The translations under genes and the position numbers were made by a program. A stretch of DNA of 32,434 nt, taken from AC-37 sp035275105. GTDB taxonomy: Bacteria; Actinomycetota; Thermoleophilia; Solirubrobacterales; Thermoleophilaceae. The notes beneath the pieces are model-generated. The model was given only the letters and a program-made list of their open reading frames with translations, had not been told where the DNA came from and did not search any database. How positions within the stretch are numbered: the stretch's first letter is position 1; each line of letters opens with the position of its first letter. Shown in pieces: positions 7,562 to 17,300 of the stretch. The DNA lies in assembly GCA_035275105.1 (NCBI GenBank), contig DATENL010000171.1, positions 1 through 32,434 on the forward strand. The letters run 5' to 3'.

Positions 7562-9772
7562 ATGACCACCACCGAGACGAACACGACAGGCGCCGGGCCA
7601 CCGAGGGTCGGACCCATCGGGAGGCTCGGGCGCTGGACCGCGACGCACTTCAGGACTGTCGTGATCGGGTGGGTCGCCCTGGCGCTGGTCCTGGGGGCCC
7701 TGGCACCGCGCGCCGAGACGGCGCTCTCGGGAGCCGGCTGGGAGGCGACCGGGTCCGAATCCGTCCAGGCGCGCCAGCTGATCGACCGGAGCTTCGGGGG
7801 GCTCGAGACCTACGGCCCCACGGTCGTGGTCCACTCGCCGCACGGGACCGTCTCGGATCCGGGCTTCCGGCGAGTGCTGCGAGACGTGGAGCGGAGGCTC
7901 CAGCGCGATCCGGCCGTGTCGAAGGTCCTGCCGCCGCGCCCGGGCACGTCGATCTCCTCCGACCGTCGCACGGCGGTGGTCCAGGCCGGCGCGGCCCGCA
8001 AGCCGGACGACATGGTGCGCGCGGCCGAGCGGCTGAAGGGCCCGCTCTCGGGGCTCGGTACGGCCGCGGTGCAGGTCGACCTCACCGGCGCCGCCGGCAT
8101 GTGGTCCGACTTCAACCACGCGAACAAGTCGGCGATGATGAAGTCCGAGCTCCTCTCGTGGCCGGTCACGCTCGGCATCCTGGTGCTCGCGTCCGGCTCG
8201 CTCTTCGCCGCGGGGCTGCCGCTGATGCTGACGATCCTCGGCCTCGTCGCGGCGGCGGGCTCGTTGTGGATCGGCACCCACGTCGCGGGCATCTCGATCT
8301 GGGCCATGAACTTCGCGCTGATGTTCGCCCTCGCGCTCGGGATCGACTACGCGCTGTTCGTGGTCTACCGCTTCCGCGACGCCCTCTTCCGCTCGAGGCT
8401 GCCGGCCCCGGAGGCGGTCGCGGCGACGATGGACACCGCGGGCAAGGCCGTCCTCTTCTCGGGTCTCACGGTGCTCGTCTCGCTGAGCGCGGTCATGCTC
8501 GTGCCGAGTCCGGCGTTCCGGTCCACCAGCGTCGGGATCATGCTGTCGGTCGTCTTCGTCCTGGCGGCCACGCTCACGCTGCTGCCGGCGGTGCTCGCGA
8601 AGCTCGGGCCGCGGATCGACAGGTTCGCGCTTCGTGGGGTGCGCTCCCGCGAGGGTCGCTCGCCGCGCTCAGCGGCCTGGGCCGAGCGCCTGTGGCGGCA
8701 CCCGCTCCGCTATGGACTCCCGACGATCGTGCTGCTCGTGGCGCTCACCGTGCCGGTGCTCTCGCTCGAGACCGGGATGCCGTCGATCAAGGTCGTTCCG
8801 TCGGGCGACAGCTCGCGCGAGGGGCAGCGGGCGGTGGAGAAGGCGTTCGGGCCGGGCGCGACGGGGCCGATCCACATCGTCGCTCCCGCGGCGAAGGCGG
8901 CGCGCGTCGCGGCGACCGTGGAGCGCGATCCCGGCGTGGCGCGCGTGGCGCCGCCGCAGTCGGGCGAGGGCGGCCTGGCGCTCGTGCGGGCGATCCCGGC
9001 GACGGGCCCGTCCGACGAGGCGACGGGCACGACGATCGACCGCCTCCGCACGAGGCTGCCGCACGCGGCGAGCGTCGGTGGGCCGGCGGCTGAGAACCAC
9101 GACCTCGAGACGGCGCTGTCGGCCAAGACGCCGCTCGTCATGGGCACCGTGCTCGGCCTGAGCTTCCTGCTGCTCCTGGTGGCGCTTCGGGCCCCGGTGG
9201 TCGCGGCGCTCGGGGTGGTCACCAACCTGCTCGCGACCGGCGCGGCCTTCGGACTCGCGAAGTGGATCTTCCAGGACGGCATCGGGCACTCGCTGCTCGG
9301 GTTCGAGCCGCAGGGCTTCCTCGACGCCTGGGGACCGGTCTTCTTCTTCGCGATGGTCTTCGCGATCTCCATGGACTACACGGTCTTCCTGCTCGCCTCG
9401 GCGAAGGAGGAGTGGGACCGCTCCGGCGGCGACGCCGGGCAGGCGATGGTCGGCGGCATGGCGCGCTCCGGCCGCGTCATCTTCGCGGCCGCCGCGGTGA
9501 TGGTGTCGGTCTTCCTCACGTTCGCGCTGAGCGGCCCGCTTCCGCCGAAGGAGATGGGCGTGATCCTCGGGCTCGCGGTGCTGCTCGACGCCGCGCTCGT
9601 CCGGCTGCTGCTCATGCCGGTGCTGCTCCGGCTGCTCGGCCGGTGGGCGTGGCACGTGCCGAAGCCGTTCGGCCGGCTACTGCCGGCCGCCCGTCCAGTA
9701 CGTGTACGCCGCCATCGGGCGACGTCGAAGATGGGTGATGGCGCCGATGCCGCGGGGCCGGCGCGGATTTAG
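7562..9772 (+). CDS. MMPL/RND-family exporter
   Basis: A 736-residue inner-membrane protein of the MMPL family, which exports lipids or hydrophobic toxic compounds using the proton gradient. It has two matched halves: one helix (about 32-48), a large extracytoplasmic domain, then a helix bundle. Each half carries the family's membrane Asp-Tyr motif, GIDYALFVVYRFRDAL (Asp262) and SMDYTVFLL (Asp605), proposed for proton relay. The ATG at 7562 follows a GAAAGGG ribosome site. The gene is divergent from tetR with a clear shared operator, so it is probably induced by a ligand of that repressor. The substrate is unknown. The stop TAG overlaps a -10-like TAGCTT for the next gene. Confidence 0.93.
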   Translation: MTTTETNTTGAGPPRVGPIGRLGRWTATHFRTVVIGWVALALVLGALAPRAETALSGAGWEATGSESVQARQLIDRSFGGLETYGPTVVVHSPHGTVSDPGFRRVLRDVERRLQRDPAVSKVLPPRPGTSISSDRRTAVVQAGAARKPDDMVRAAERLKGPLSGLGTAAVQVDLTGAAGMWSDFNHANKSAMMKSELLSWPVTLGILVLASGSLFAAGLPLMLTILGLVAAAGSLWIGTHVAGISIWAMNFALMFALALGIDYALFVVYRFRDALFRSRLPAPEAVAATMDTAGKAVLFSGLTVLVSLSAVMLVPSPAFRSTSVGIMLSVVFVLAATLTLLPAVLAKLGPRIDRFALRGVRSREGRSPRSAAWAERLWRHPLRYGLPTIVLLVALTVPVLSLETGMPSIKVVPSGDSSREGQRAVEKAFGPGATGPIHIVAPAAKAARVAATVERDPGVARVAPPQSGEGGLALVRAIPATGPSDEATGTTIDRLRTRLPHAASVGGPAAENHDLETALSAKTPLVMGTVLGLSFLLLLVALRAPVVAALGVVTNLLATGAAFGLAKWIFQDGIGHSLLGFEPQGFLDAWGPVFFFAMVFAISMDYTVFLLASAKEEWDRSGGDAGQAMVGGMARSGRVIFAAAAVMVSVFLTFALSGPLPPKEMGVILGLAVLLDAALVRLLLMPVLLRLLGRWAWHVPKPFGRLLPAARPVRVRRHRATSKMGDGADAAGPARI

Positions 9773-9783
9773 CTTGCCCTGTC

Positions 9784-10965
9784 ATGAACGACCGGAAGCC
9801 CCACCTCGCCCCGCTGGTACTCGCGACGGTCGCTTCGCAGGCGCTTCTCGTCGTGCTTGCGCCCACGATGGTGGCGATCGCGCGCGACATGGGCGGGTCC
9901 ACGGCGGTCGTCGGCCAGGCCCGCGCGATCACCGCGGCAGCAGCGATCGTCGCCGCAATCGTGGCGGCGCTGCGCGAGCCCGCGCCGTCGGTCCGCCGGC
10001 TGCTGGAGCTCGGCGGCGTGCTCGCCGTCGCGGGCTGCGCCGCGGTGGCCACGTCCCCCTCGCTCCCGCCCTTCCTGCTCGCGCACGCCTTCGTCGGCTC
10101 CGGTCTGGCGCTCCTGCTGTCGGGTGCGTTCGCCGGCGTGGCGGCGTTCCCGGCCAGCCGCCGTACCTGGGCGCTGGGCCACGTGACCGCCGGGAACGCG
10201 CTGGCGTGGATCGTCGTGAATCCGCCCGCCGGCGCTCTCGCGGAGCGCGCTTCGTGGCGAGCCGCGCAGGCGGTGCCCGCGGCTCTCGCGCTGGCCGCCC
10301 TCCTCGCGTCACGACGGGCTTCCGACGTTCCCGGGGAGCCCGAGCGCGGCGGCTTCGAGAGGCTGCGCAACGCCCCGTCGGCGCGCCGGTGGGTGGCGGC
10401 TGAGGCGCTGGCCTACGCCGCCTGGGCCGCGCTCCTCACGTTCGCCGGCGCGTTCTTCGTCGAGCGCCTCTTGGTGGGCGAGCAGTCGGCGGCCTGGCTC
10501 CTGGCGGCCGGCGCGGCCATGTTCTTCCTCACCGCGAGCCGCGGCTCCGCGCTCCGCGCGGCGATCCCGCGCCGTGGTCTCCTGGCCGGCTCCGCTCTGG
10601 CGATGAGCGCGCTGCTGCTCGCCCAGGTGCGCACCACGGGCTCCCCGGCGCTCGCCGCGCTCCTGTTCGGCCTCACCTGCGCCATGGCCGGCATGCGGGG
10701 ACCGGCGTCGAGCGCGCTCGGCCTCGCGCAGCTGCCCGAGCACCCCGGCACGATCATGGCCGCCCGCACCGCGGCCACCCAGCTCGGCTACCTGACCGGT
10801 GGCGTGGTGGGCGGCGCGGTGATCGCGGCCGCCGGATACCAGGCGCTTGCGGTCGTCCTCTCCGCCGGCATGGCCGCGTCGGCCGTCCTGATGCTCGGCG
10901 TGCACGACCCGCTCGAGACCGAGTCGCGCGCACCGCCGCTCGCGCGCCCGGCACCCAGCACTTAA
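9784..10965 (+). CDS. MFS transporter
   Basis: A 393-residue membrane protein with about twelve hydrophobic segments rich in Ala, Leu and Gly, of the major facilitator superfamily, resembling sugar/drug exporters. It starts MNDRKPHLAPLVLATVASQALLVV, the short polar head leading straight into helix 1, and ends in a short polar tail. It follows the MMPL gene by 11 bases, so it may be in the same operon, but TAGCTT at 9770-9775, eight bases before the ATG, could also give it its own leaderless promoter. The substrate is not recognisable. Confidence 0.85.
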   Translation: MNDRKPHLAPLVLATVASQALLVVLAPTMVAIARDMGGSTAVVGQARAITAAAAIVAAIVAALREPAPSVRRLLELGGVLAVAGCAAVATSPSLPPFLLAHAFVGSGLALLLSGAFAGVAAFPASRRTWALGHVTAGNALAWIVVNPPAGALAERASWRAAQAVPAALALAALLASRRASDVPGEPERGGFERLRNAPSARRWVAAEALAYAAWAALLTFAGAFFVERLLVGEQSAAWLLAAGAAMFFLTASRGSALRAAIPRRGLLAGSALAMSALLLAQVRTTGSPALAALLFGLTCAMAGMRGPASSALGLAQLPEHPGTIMAARTAATQLGYLTGGVVGGAVIAAAGYQALAVVLSAGMAASAVLMLGVHDPLETESRAPPLARPAPST

Positions 10966-10999
10966 CGACCCACCAGATCGACAAGAAGGGAGCCACGCC

Positions 11000-12877
11000 A
11001 TGACGTGGACAGGAAACCCCATCTCGAATGCCCCAACCCGACGGGCCATGCGGCTCGGTGTCGCGGCGCTCACCTGTGCCCTGATGCTGGCCTGCGCGGC
11101 GCGGGCCGCGGCGCTCGGCCAGGTCTCCTACGACGGCTGCGTGAGCGTCACGGGATCGGGCGGCGACTGCGCCGCCACCGGTAACGCGGCGCTCGACGGG
11201 GCTCTGGACGTCGCGCTCAGTCCGGACGGCGGCTCGCTGTACGCGATCGGCCTCGACGGCAACGGCGTCTCGGTCTTCCGGCGCGCGTCCGGCGGACAGA
11301 TCGAGTACGACGGGTGTGTCAGCAACAACGGGTCAGGGGGCGCGTGTGCGGATCTCCCCGCAACGCTCGTGGCCCCGGAGGACGTCGCCGTGAGCCCCGA
11401 CGGGGCCTCGGTGTACGTCGCGAACGTCGACGGCGTGACCGTCCTCGACCGCGCGCCGGGCGGGCAGATCAGCTTCGCCGCGTGCGCCAGCGACGACGGC
11501 ACGGGCGGCGACTGCGCGAACGTCCCCGGCACGCCGGTCGGCCACGCGAGCAGCGTTGCCGTCAGCCCGGACGGCCATTCGGTCTACGTCGCCAGCTCCA
11601 CTCATGCCACGGTGACGGTGTTCGGGCGCACGCCCGGGGGGCGGCTCGTCTACGCGGGTTGCGTGAGCAACGACGGCTCGGGCGGCCTGTGCGGCGCGGT
11701 GCCGAGCAACCTCCTGTTCGGCGCCAACGCAATCGCGGTCAGCCCCGATGGGCGGTCCGTGTACGTCTCGGCGCTCAGCAGCGACGCCGTCATCGAGTTC
11801 GACCGCGCCGAGGGCGGCCAGATCACCTACGACGGCTGCGCGAGCAGCAGCGGGTCGGGCGGCATCTGCCACAAGGGCGGCGAGAACTTCCGCGCGCCCA
11901 ACTCGCTGGTCGTCAGCCCCGACGGCAGGGTCGTGTTCGCGACCACGAGCGGCAAGCCCGGGGTTTGGAGCCTCGAGCGCGAGGCGAGCGGAAGGCTGAC
12001 GTTCTGGGACTGCGTCCTCGACGTGTCGGGGACGCCCTGTCAGAACCCGCCCGGGACACCGGTGACCGGGGCCGCCGGTCTCGCCATCAGCCCGGACGGC
12101 CAGACCCTGTACGTGGGAGCCGCCGGCTCGAGCACGATCGGCGTGTTCGACGTCCGCGTGGGCGTGCTCACCTACGCCGGCTGCGTGAGCGACGACGGCT
12201 CGGGCGGACTCTGCGCCGACGCACCCGGCACCGCGCCGCTCTCGGGCATCGGCTCGCTCGCACTGAGCCCGGACGGGACGTCCCTCTACGGGGCGGCGCA
12301 CTCCGCCGACTCGGTGGTGCACCTGTTCCGCAAGACCGCTCCGGACACGGGGATCGTCGGCGGCCCGGCCGAGGGCTCGGCGAGCCGCAACGCTCGCCCG
12401 ACCTTCGCGTTCGCGTCGGACCAGGATGGCGCGGCCTACGAGTGCGCGCTCGACGCCGGCGAGTACGCGAGCTGCCCGGCGATGGCGACGTTCGGCCCGC
12501 TGGCCGACGGCACCCACACGCTCCGGGTTCGCGCGCTCACCGGCGGGGATCCCGATCCCACGCCCGCGGCGCGTACGTTCGCGGTCGACACGACCGGGCC
12601 GGCGGCGCGGCTCGAGCGCGCGCCGCGGCGGACGATCCGCACGGCCAAGCGGACGGTGGCTGTGACGGTGGCGTTCCGCGCGGCCGAGCCCGGCGTGACG
12701 TTCCGGTGCGCGATCGACAGGCGCGCCGCCAGGGCGTGCTCATCGCCGGCGACGTTCCGCGTCGGCCGCGGGCAGCACCGGATCACGGTGGTGGCGAGCG
12801 ACCGGCTCGGCAACGCCGGCAGGCCCGTCAGCGCGCGGTTCGGCGTGCTGGCGAAGAAGGGCCGCGGGCGGCCGTAG
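11000..12877 (+). CDS. Secreted seven-repeat beta-propeller with Ig-like tail
   Basis: A 625-residue exported protein. The signal peptide covers about residues 1-38 (Arg residues at 14-18, then a hydrophobic run ending AARAAA). Seven repeats of about 59 residues follow (about 41-447), each with a Cys-containing turn of the YDGCVSNNGSGGxC type and then a VSPDGxSVYV strand, as in lactonase/YVTN-like propellers. Cys pairs are 47/57, 106/116, 162/172, 221/231, 280/290, 338/347 and 395/405, so each blade probably has its own disulfide. Two Ig-like modules close the protein (about 449-530 and 533-616), each with a further Cys pair. An AAGGGAG ribosome site at 10985-10991 fixes the ATG. The likely role is surface binding or an enzyme of lactonase fold; no catalytic residues are claimed. 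Confidence 0.85.
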   Translation: MTWTGNPISNAPTRRAMRLGVAALTCALMLACAARAAALGQVSYDGCVSVTGSGGDCAATGNAALDGALDVALSPDGGSLYAIGLDGNGVSVFRRASGGQIEYDGCVSNNGSGGACADLPATLVAPEDVAVSPDGASVYVANVDGVTVLDRAPGGQISFAACASDDGTGGDCANVPGTPVGHASSVAVSPDGHSVYVASSTHATVTVFGRTPGGRLVYAGCVSNDGSGGLCGAVPSNLLFGANAIAVSPDGRSVYVSALSSDAVIEFDRAEGGQITYDGCASSSGSGGICHKGGENFRAPNSLVVSPDGRVVFATTSGKPGVWSLEREASGRLTFWDCVLDVSGTPCQNPPGTPVTGAAGLAISPDGQTLYVGAAGSSTIGVFDVRVGVLTYAGCVSDDGSGGLCADAPGTAPLSGIGSLALSPDGTSLYGAAHSADSVVHLFRKTAPDTGIVGGPAEGSASRNARPTFAFASDQDGAAYECALDAGEYASCPAMATFGPLADGTHTLRVRALTGGDPDPTPAARTFAVDTTGPAARLERAPRRTIRTAKRTVAVTVAFRAAEPGVTFRCAIDRRAARACSSPATFRVGRGQHRITVVASDRLGNAGRPVSARFGVLAKKGRGRP

Positions 12878-12903
12878 CTCCGGCCCCCTCGCCTCGCGGC
12901 GGT

Positions 12904-12936
12904 CCGGGCGCCCCGGTTGGTCACCGGGGCGCCCGG
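12904..12936. terminator. Strong GC hairpin terminator
   Basis: Perfect 14-bp arms (12904-12917 and 12923-12936, CCGGGCGCCCCGGT and its complement) with the five-base loop TGGTC, 26 bases after the propeller gene. There is no T tract. Confidence 0.7.
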
Positions 12937-12978
12937 CGCTGGATTCCCGGCCGCGAACGGGGGTAGGCTGGGCGCGGT

Positions 12979-14046
12979 TTGGATCAGCAGATCCGGTTCT
13001 GCGCTACGCCCGACGGCGTGCGCCTCGCGTACGCCACGCACGGCAGCGGCCCGCCGCTGGTGAGGGCATCGCACTGGCTGACCCACCTCGAGCACGACTG
13101 GAAGAGCCCCGTGTGGCGCCACTGGCTCGAGGCGCTCGGGCAGACGCACACCGTCGTCCGCTACGACCTTCGCGGCTGCGGGATGTCGGACCGCGAGGTG
13201 GGCGACCTCTCGGTCGAGAGCTGGCTGTCGGACCTCGAGACGGTGATCGAGGCGGCGGGCGTCGAGCGCCCTTCGCTCCTCGGCACGTCGGGCGGGGCCG
13301 CGGTGGCGCTCGCCTACGCGGCGCGCAATCCCGAGCGGGTGGACCGCGTCGTGGTGAACGGCGGTTTCGCCAGCGGAGCGTTCCTGCGCGTGGACGAGCA
13401 GCGCGCCGTGGCGTTCCGGGCGGCGATGCGCACCGGCTGGACGGCGCCGCATCCCGCCTTCCGGCGGCTGTTCACGATGATGTTCCTGCCCGACGGCACG
13501 CCGGACCAGATGGCCTGGTACGACGATCTGCAGCGCTACTCGGCCACTCCCGACATGGCGATCCGCCTGTACGAGGCCCTGGGCCGGATCGACGTGACCG
13601 AGCTGTTGCCGCAGGTGGTCACGCCGACGATCGTCTTCCACGCCCGTCGCGACCACGTCGTCCCGTTCGCCGAGGGGCGGCGGATGGCCGCGGCCATCCG
13701 GGCCGCCCGCCTGATCACGCTCGAGTCCAAGAACCACCTGCTGCTCGAGCAGGAGCCCGCGTGGCAGGAGTTCATCCGCGAGGCGCTCGCGTTCCTGGGG
13801 TCGGCGCCCGCCCCCGACGGCGAGGCGCCCGCGGCGGACGTCGACGATTTGAGCCCGCGCGAGCGCGACGTGATGCGGCTGGTGGCCGAGGGCCTGAGCA
13901 ACGAGGAGATCGCGGAGCGACTGTTCCTCAGCGTCCGCACGGTCGAGCGGCACCTCTCGAACGTCTACGTCAAGCTGCGCGTGTCGGGCAAGGCCGCCCG
14001 GGCCGCGGCGGCCGCGCGCTACTCGCGCTCGCGCGCGGCCCTCTGA
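12979..14046 (+). CDS. Alpha/beta-hydrolase fused to LuxR-type DNA-binding domain
   Basis: A 355-residue fusion. Residues 5-275 form an alpha/beta-hydrolase fold opening IRFCATPDGVRLAYATHGSGP, with nucleophile Ser104 in GTSGG, acid Asp225 in HARRDHVVP and His253 in SKNHLLLE, so the triad looks intact. Residues 289-350 are a LuxR/GerE helix-turn-helix (LSPRERDVMRLVAEGLSNEEIAERLFLSVRTVERHL, shown by its typical NEEIAERL core). Such fusions are frequent in actinobacteria and presumably sense a small molecule bound or hydrolysed by the N-domain; targets are unknown. The TTG start at 12979 gives the standard family N-terminus. TAGGCT at 12964-12969 suggests a leaderless message. Length is complete. 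Confidence 0.9.
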   Translation: MDQQIRFCATPDGVRLAYATHGSGPPLVRASHWLTHLEHDWKSPVWRHWLEALGQTHTVVRYDLRGCGMSDREVGDLSVESWLSDLETVIEAAGVERPSLLGTSGGAAVALAYAARNPERVDRVVVNGGFASGAFLRVDEQRAVAFRAAMRTGWTAPHPAFRRLFTMMFLPDGTPDQMAWYDDLQRYSATPDMAIRLYEALGRIDVTELLPQVVTPTIVFHARRDHVVPFAEGRRMAAAIRAARLITLESKNHLLLEQEPAWQEFIREALAFLGSAPAPDGEAPAADVDDLSPRERDVMRLVAEGLSNEEIAERLFLSVRTVERHLSNVYVKLRVSGKAARAAAAARYSRSRAAL

Positions 14047-14072
14047 GAGACCTGAGGCTCAGGACCGGGTCG

Positions 14073-14312
14073 CTAGCACTTCTTGATCCCGCCGGGCGAG
14101 GTCGTCTCGTTCTGGCCGCCCGGGCACTTGCCGCTCGAGTTCGTCTGCGGGTTGCCGTTGCCGGGACCCACGTTGATGGCTGCGCTCGTGACAGCGGGTG
14201 CCGCCGTCACTGCCAACGCGGTTGCGGACACGACCACCGCGAGCAGGGCGTCTGAGCGCTCGAGGCTGTCGTACCACCCGAATGTTAAGCACTGGTCGGC
14301 GGGGGTTGACAA
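14073..14312 (-). CDS. Small secreted Gly/Asn-rich peptide (hypothetical)
   Basis: A frame of up to 79 residues. A hydrophobic Ala/Val-rich stretch (about residues 22-43, LLAVVVSATALAV onward) resembles a signal peptide ending near VTSAA, followed by a polar tail of about 34 residues, NVGPGNGNPQ through CPGGQNETTSPGG to a C-terminal Lys-Lys-Cys. The mature part has two Cys and could form one disulfide. The start is uncertain: TTG at 14312 is the only in-frame start giving an N-region, and no ribosome site is clear; its 5' end would touch the divergent promoter at 14306. The family is not recognised and the frame could be chance. Confidence 0.4.
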   Translation of the reverse strand: MSTPADQCLTFGWYDSLERSDALLAVVVSATALAVTAAPAVTSAAINVGPGNGNPQTNSSGKCPGGQNETTSPGGIKKC

Positions 14313-14335
14313 TCCTGGACCAGCGCGCCTACCTT
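14306..14335 (+). promoter_or_regulatory. Promoter of the 1529-residue protein gene
   Basis: TTGACA (14306-14311), an 18-base spacer and TACCTT (14330-14335). Transcription would begin near 14342, about 15 bases before the GTG at 14358. This is one of the two best consensus promoters in the window. Confidence 0.6.
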
Positions 14336-14357
14336 CGTCTCGGCACGCAAGGACGGC

Positions 14358-17300
14358 GTGCAGCTGGAGGCAAGGAAGCGCTGGCCGCTGGTCCGGTCCG
14401 CCGCCACCAAAGACGACTCGCAGCGGCGGGAGGACCCTTTGCTACGGCAGGCAACGGCGTGCGTACGCACGCTTGCATCGGCACTTGTGAGCAGGATCGG
14501 GGCGGACGGCGCGCGGGGGCAGCGAAAGGTCCTGCGGCTCGCCTGCGTCCTGACGATCGCCGCCGCGGGCATTGGCCTGGTCGCCGGCTTGTCGACGGCC
14601 TCGGACTCCTCCGAGCAGCCGAGCTCCTCCGTAGCGAGCGTCCTCGACGACCCCGAGATCCAAGCCGCGGCACAACGGAGCCTCGACGACCGCCAGCAAG
14701 AGGAAGCTGCGCGCGAGACCCAGGCTGCCCGCGCCGACCGGGCTGAATCGCGCGACGCATATCGCGACCTCTCTGCATCCGAGGCGCTCGCCGCCGTCAC
14801 CGAGGAGCTCCCGGAGGTCGTCACCGAGCCCGTGTTCAAGCCGATCGAGCCGGACGACGGCGCCCGTGTCGAGCACTACGACAACAACGACACGAGCGCC
14901 GTTGTCGAGACGGCCGGCGGCGACAGGGTCCTGGCGGAGAGCAACCTCCCGCTGAGGGGGACGACGGTCGATGGCGATCGGGCGCCGATCGACCTGACAC
15001 TCGAGGCTCATGGCGACCGCTACAGCCCCGAGTCGGCCCCCCTTCGGGCGAGCCTACCGGCCGAGCTGAGCGCCGCCGCCGAACTGCCGTCCACCGGTGG
15101 CACGATCACGGTGCGCGCCGTCGGGGCGGACGTCGCGGCCGCTCGCGCCGACGACGACAAGCTCCTCTACCCGAACGCGCAGACCGACGCCGACGTGCTG
15201 GCCGCGAGCCTGCCGACCGGCGTCGAGCTCTCGAACATCGTGCGATCGCCCGACGCGCCCGAGACCTTCGCCTACGAGTTCGGCGGACTTCCCGCCGGTG
15301 CGCAGCTGCGCCTCGCCGGCGGCGGTCACGCGGCCGAGATCGTCGACGGAGATCAGCGGCTGGTCTCGGTCCATCCGCCCACGGCGATGGCAGCGGACGG
15401 CCAGCCGCTTCCGGTGACGCTGTCGGTAGCCGGCGACCGACTCGAGCTGAGCCTGCTCCACCGCGGTCGCGACGTCGCCTACCCGCTCGCGATCGACCCG
15501 GTGATCGAGACGTTCAACTGGAACGCCGCGCCGTCGACCGACTTCAACGGCTGGACGTACAGCTTCGCGCCGGGCGCCGGCAGCCTCCCGGGACACGCGA
15601 GCGGGCTGACCGACCAGAAGACGAGCACCTTCGGCGCCGGGCTGTTCGTCAAGACGAACGGTGTCTACCTCTACAACCAGGACGACGGCATCTACCGCTT
15701 CTCCGCGCCCGGCGACGCCTACGTCTACCGAGCCGACTTCAACCTCCAGAACTGGAACAACTCGACGACCGGCGGCTCCATGTGCACGAACGCCGGCATC
15801 TTCGCACCCTCGCGCGCCGCCGCCGACTCGACCTTCTACGTCAACTGCGGCAACATCACCAATACGCCCTGGGGCGTCTGCGTCTCGGGGACCCACCCGA
15901 ACTGCGCCACGACCGCGGGCACGGGTGGCAATGTCGCGCAGACGGACTTCTGGGCGTACAACGGCGGCCAGCGGCCCGCGTTCAATGGGTGGGACCAGGG
16001 CGCGGAGTCGTACATCCGCAGCGCGACCGTTTACGTGAACGATCGCTTCGCCCCGACGTTCTCGTGGGCCCAGGGCGTTCAGCCGCCGACGGCGTGGACC
16101 AACGGCTCGGGCTCCTACACCCTGAACGCGAAGGACGGCGGCTTGGGTCTCAAGACAGCGTCGCTGTCGACATCGGTGGGCGGCTGGACGGGACCGAGCG
16201 TGTCGACCGGATGCACCGGGAGCCGCTTCGATCGGGTGGTCGCGCCGGGCGCTCTGAAGCCGAAGTGCGACATCGACGACCACGGGTTGCCCTTCTCGCT
16301 CGGCACATTGCCGGAGGGCAGCCAGACGCTCAACGCAGCCGCGACGGACGCGCTTGGCACGCCGGGGTCCCTGACCTATCCGCTCAAGCTCGATCGGACC
16401 GATCCGGTCGCCGACACCTCTGGCGAGCTGCGCTTCGCTGAGGACGAGCCGCGCCTTTCGACGGACTCGCCGAGCCTTCACGTCTTCGCAGCCGACGACG
16501 AAGGTGCGGCGTCATCGTCAGGTGTAAAGAGAATCGAAGTGAAGCTCGACGGTGTCGATACCGCTCCGTCGACGAACCTGTATGAGCGCCAGGCGGCGTG
16601 CGACGGTTGCTCGCTCGAGCACGACTTCACCCTCAACACGTCGAGCCTCGCACCCGGCGTGCACACCGTCGACGTGCTCACGACCGACTTCGCCGGGAAC
16701 ACCGACGATCAAACGTGGGACTTCAAGATCGATCGCGCATCAGCGAAGCCGCCGTGTGCCGATCCCGATGCGGACCCCGAGGTGTGCCTGGCGACCACTC
16801 CGCCGGCGAGCAACCCCGGCTGCGCGACCGCAACCCCCCTGGCGCAGTCGTCGTCCGGAACCTTCGTCAGCAGCGCACAGGCGATCCAGACGACCCAGCA
16901 GCAGCTGCCCGCCGCCCTCGCGGCGCCGGACACGGTGGGCCTCGAGAACCTGTCGATAGCGCCCACGGTGCCGTCGATGCCGGTCGGGGCCGCCTTCCCA
17001 TCGGCCTCTGCGCTCGCTCCGGCAGGGCTCGGCTCAACCGCGGCGACGTACACGGTGGGCTCAGGCGCCTCGGCGATGTGTGTCGCGCCGGTTACCAAGA
17101 TCACGGGAGCCCCCCCGCCAGCGGTCGTAGACGGAAAGGCCATCGTCTATGCCGATACCGCGGCGTCGACCGACACGATTCTGCGCCCGAGTCCACTCGG
17201 CGTCACGCAGATGACGCAGATTCGGGATACGGCCGCTCCGGACAGCTTCAGCTATCAGGTCGGGCTCCAGGGCACGCAGTACCTCAAGCAGCTGGACACG

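Noticed and set aside
7481..8281. N-terminal extension of the TetR frame
   Set aside because: It runs antisense to the MMPL gene and across the shared operator; the product before residue 268 has no TetR similarity.
12904..12936. Hairpin considered as a site-specific recombination site
   Set aside because: Simple GC stem directly after a stop codon with no recombinase nearby; terminator is the plainer reading.
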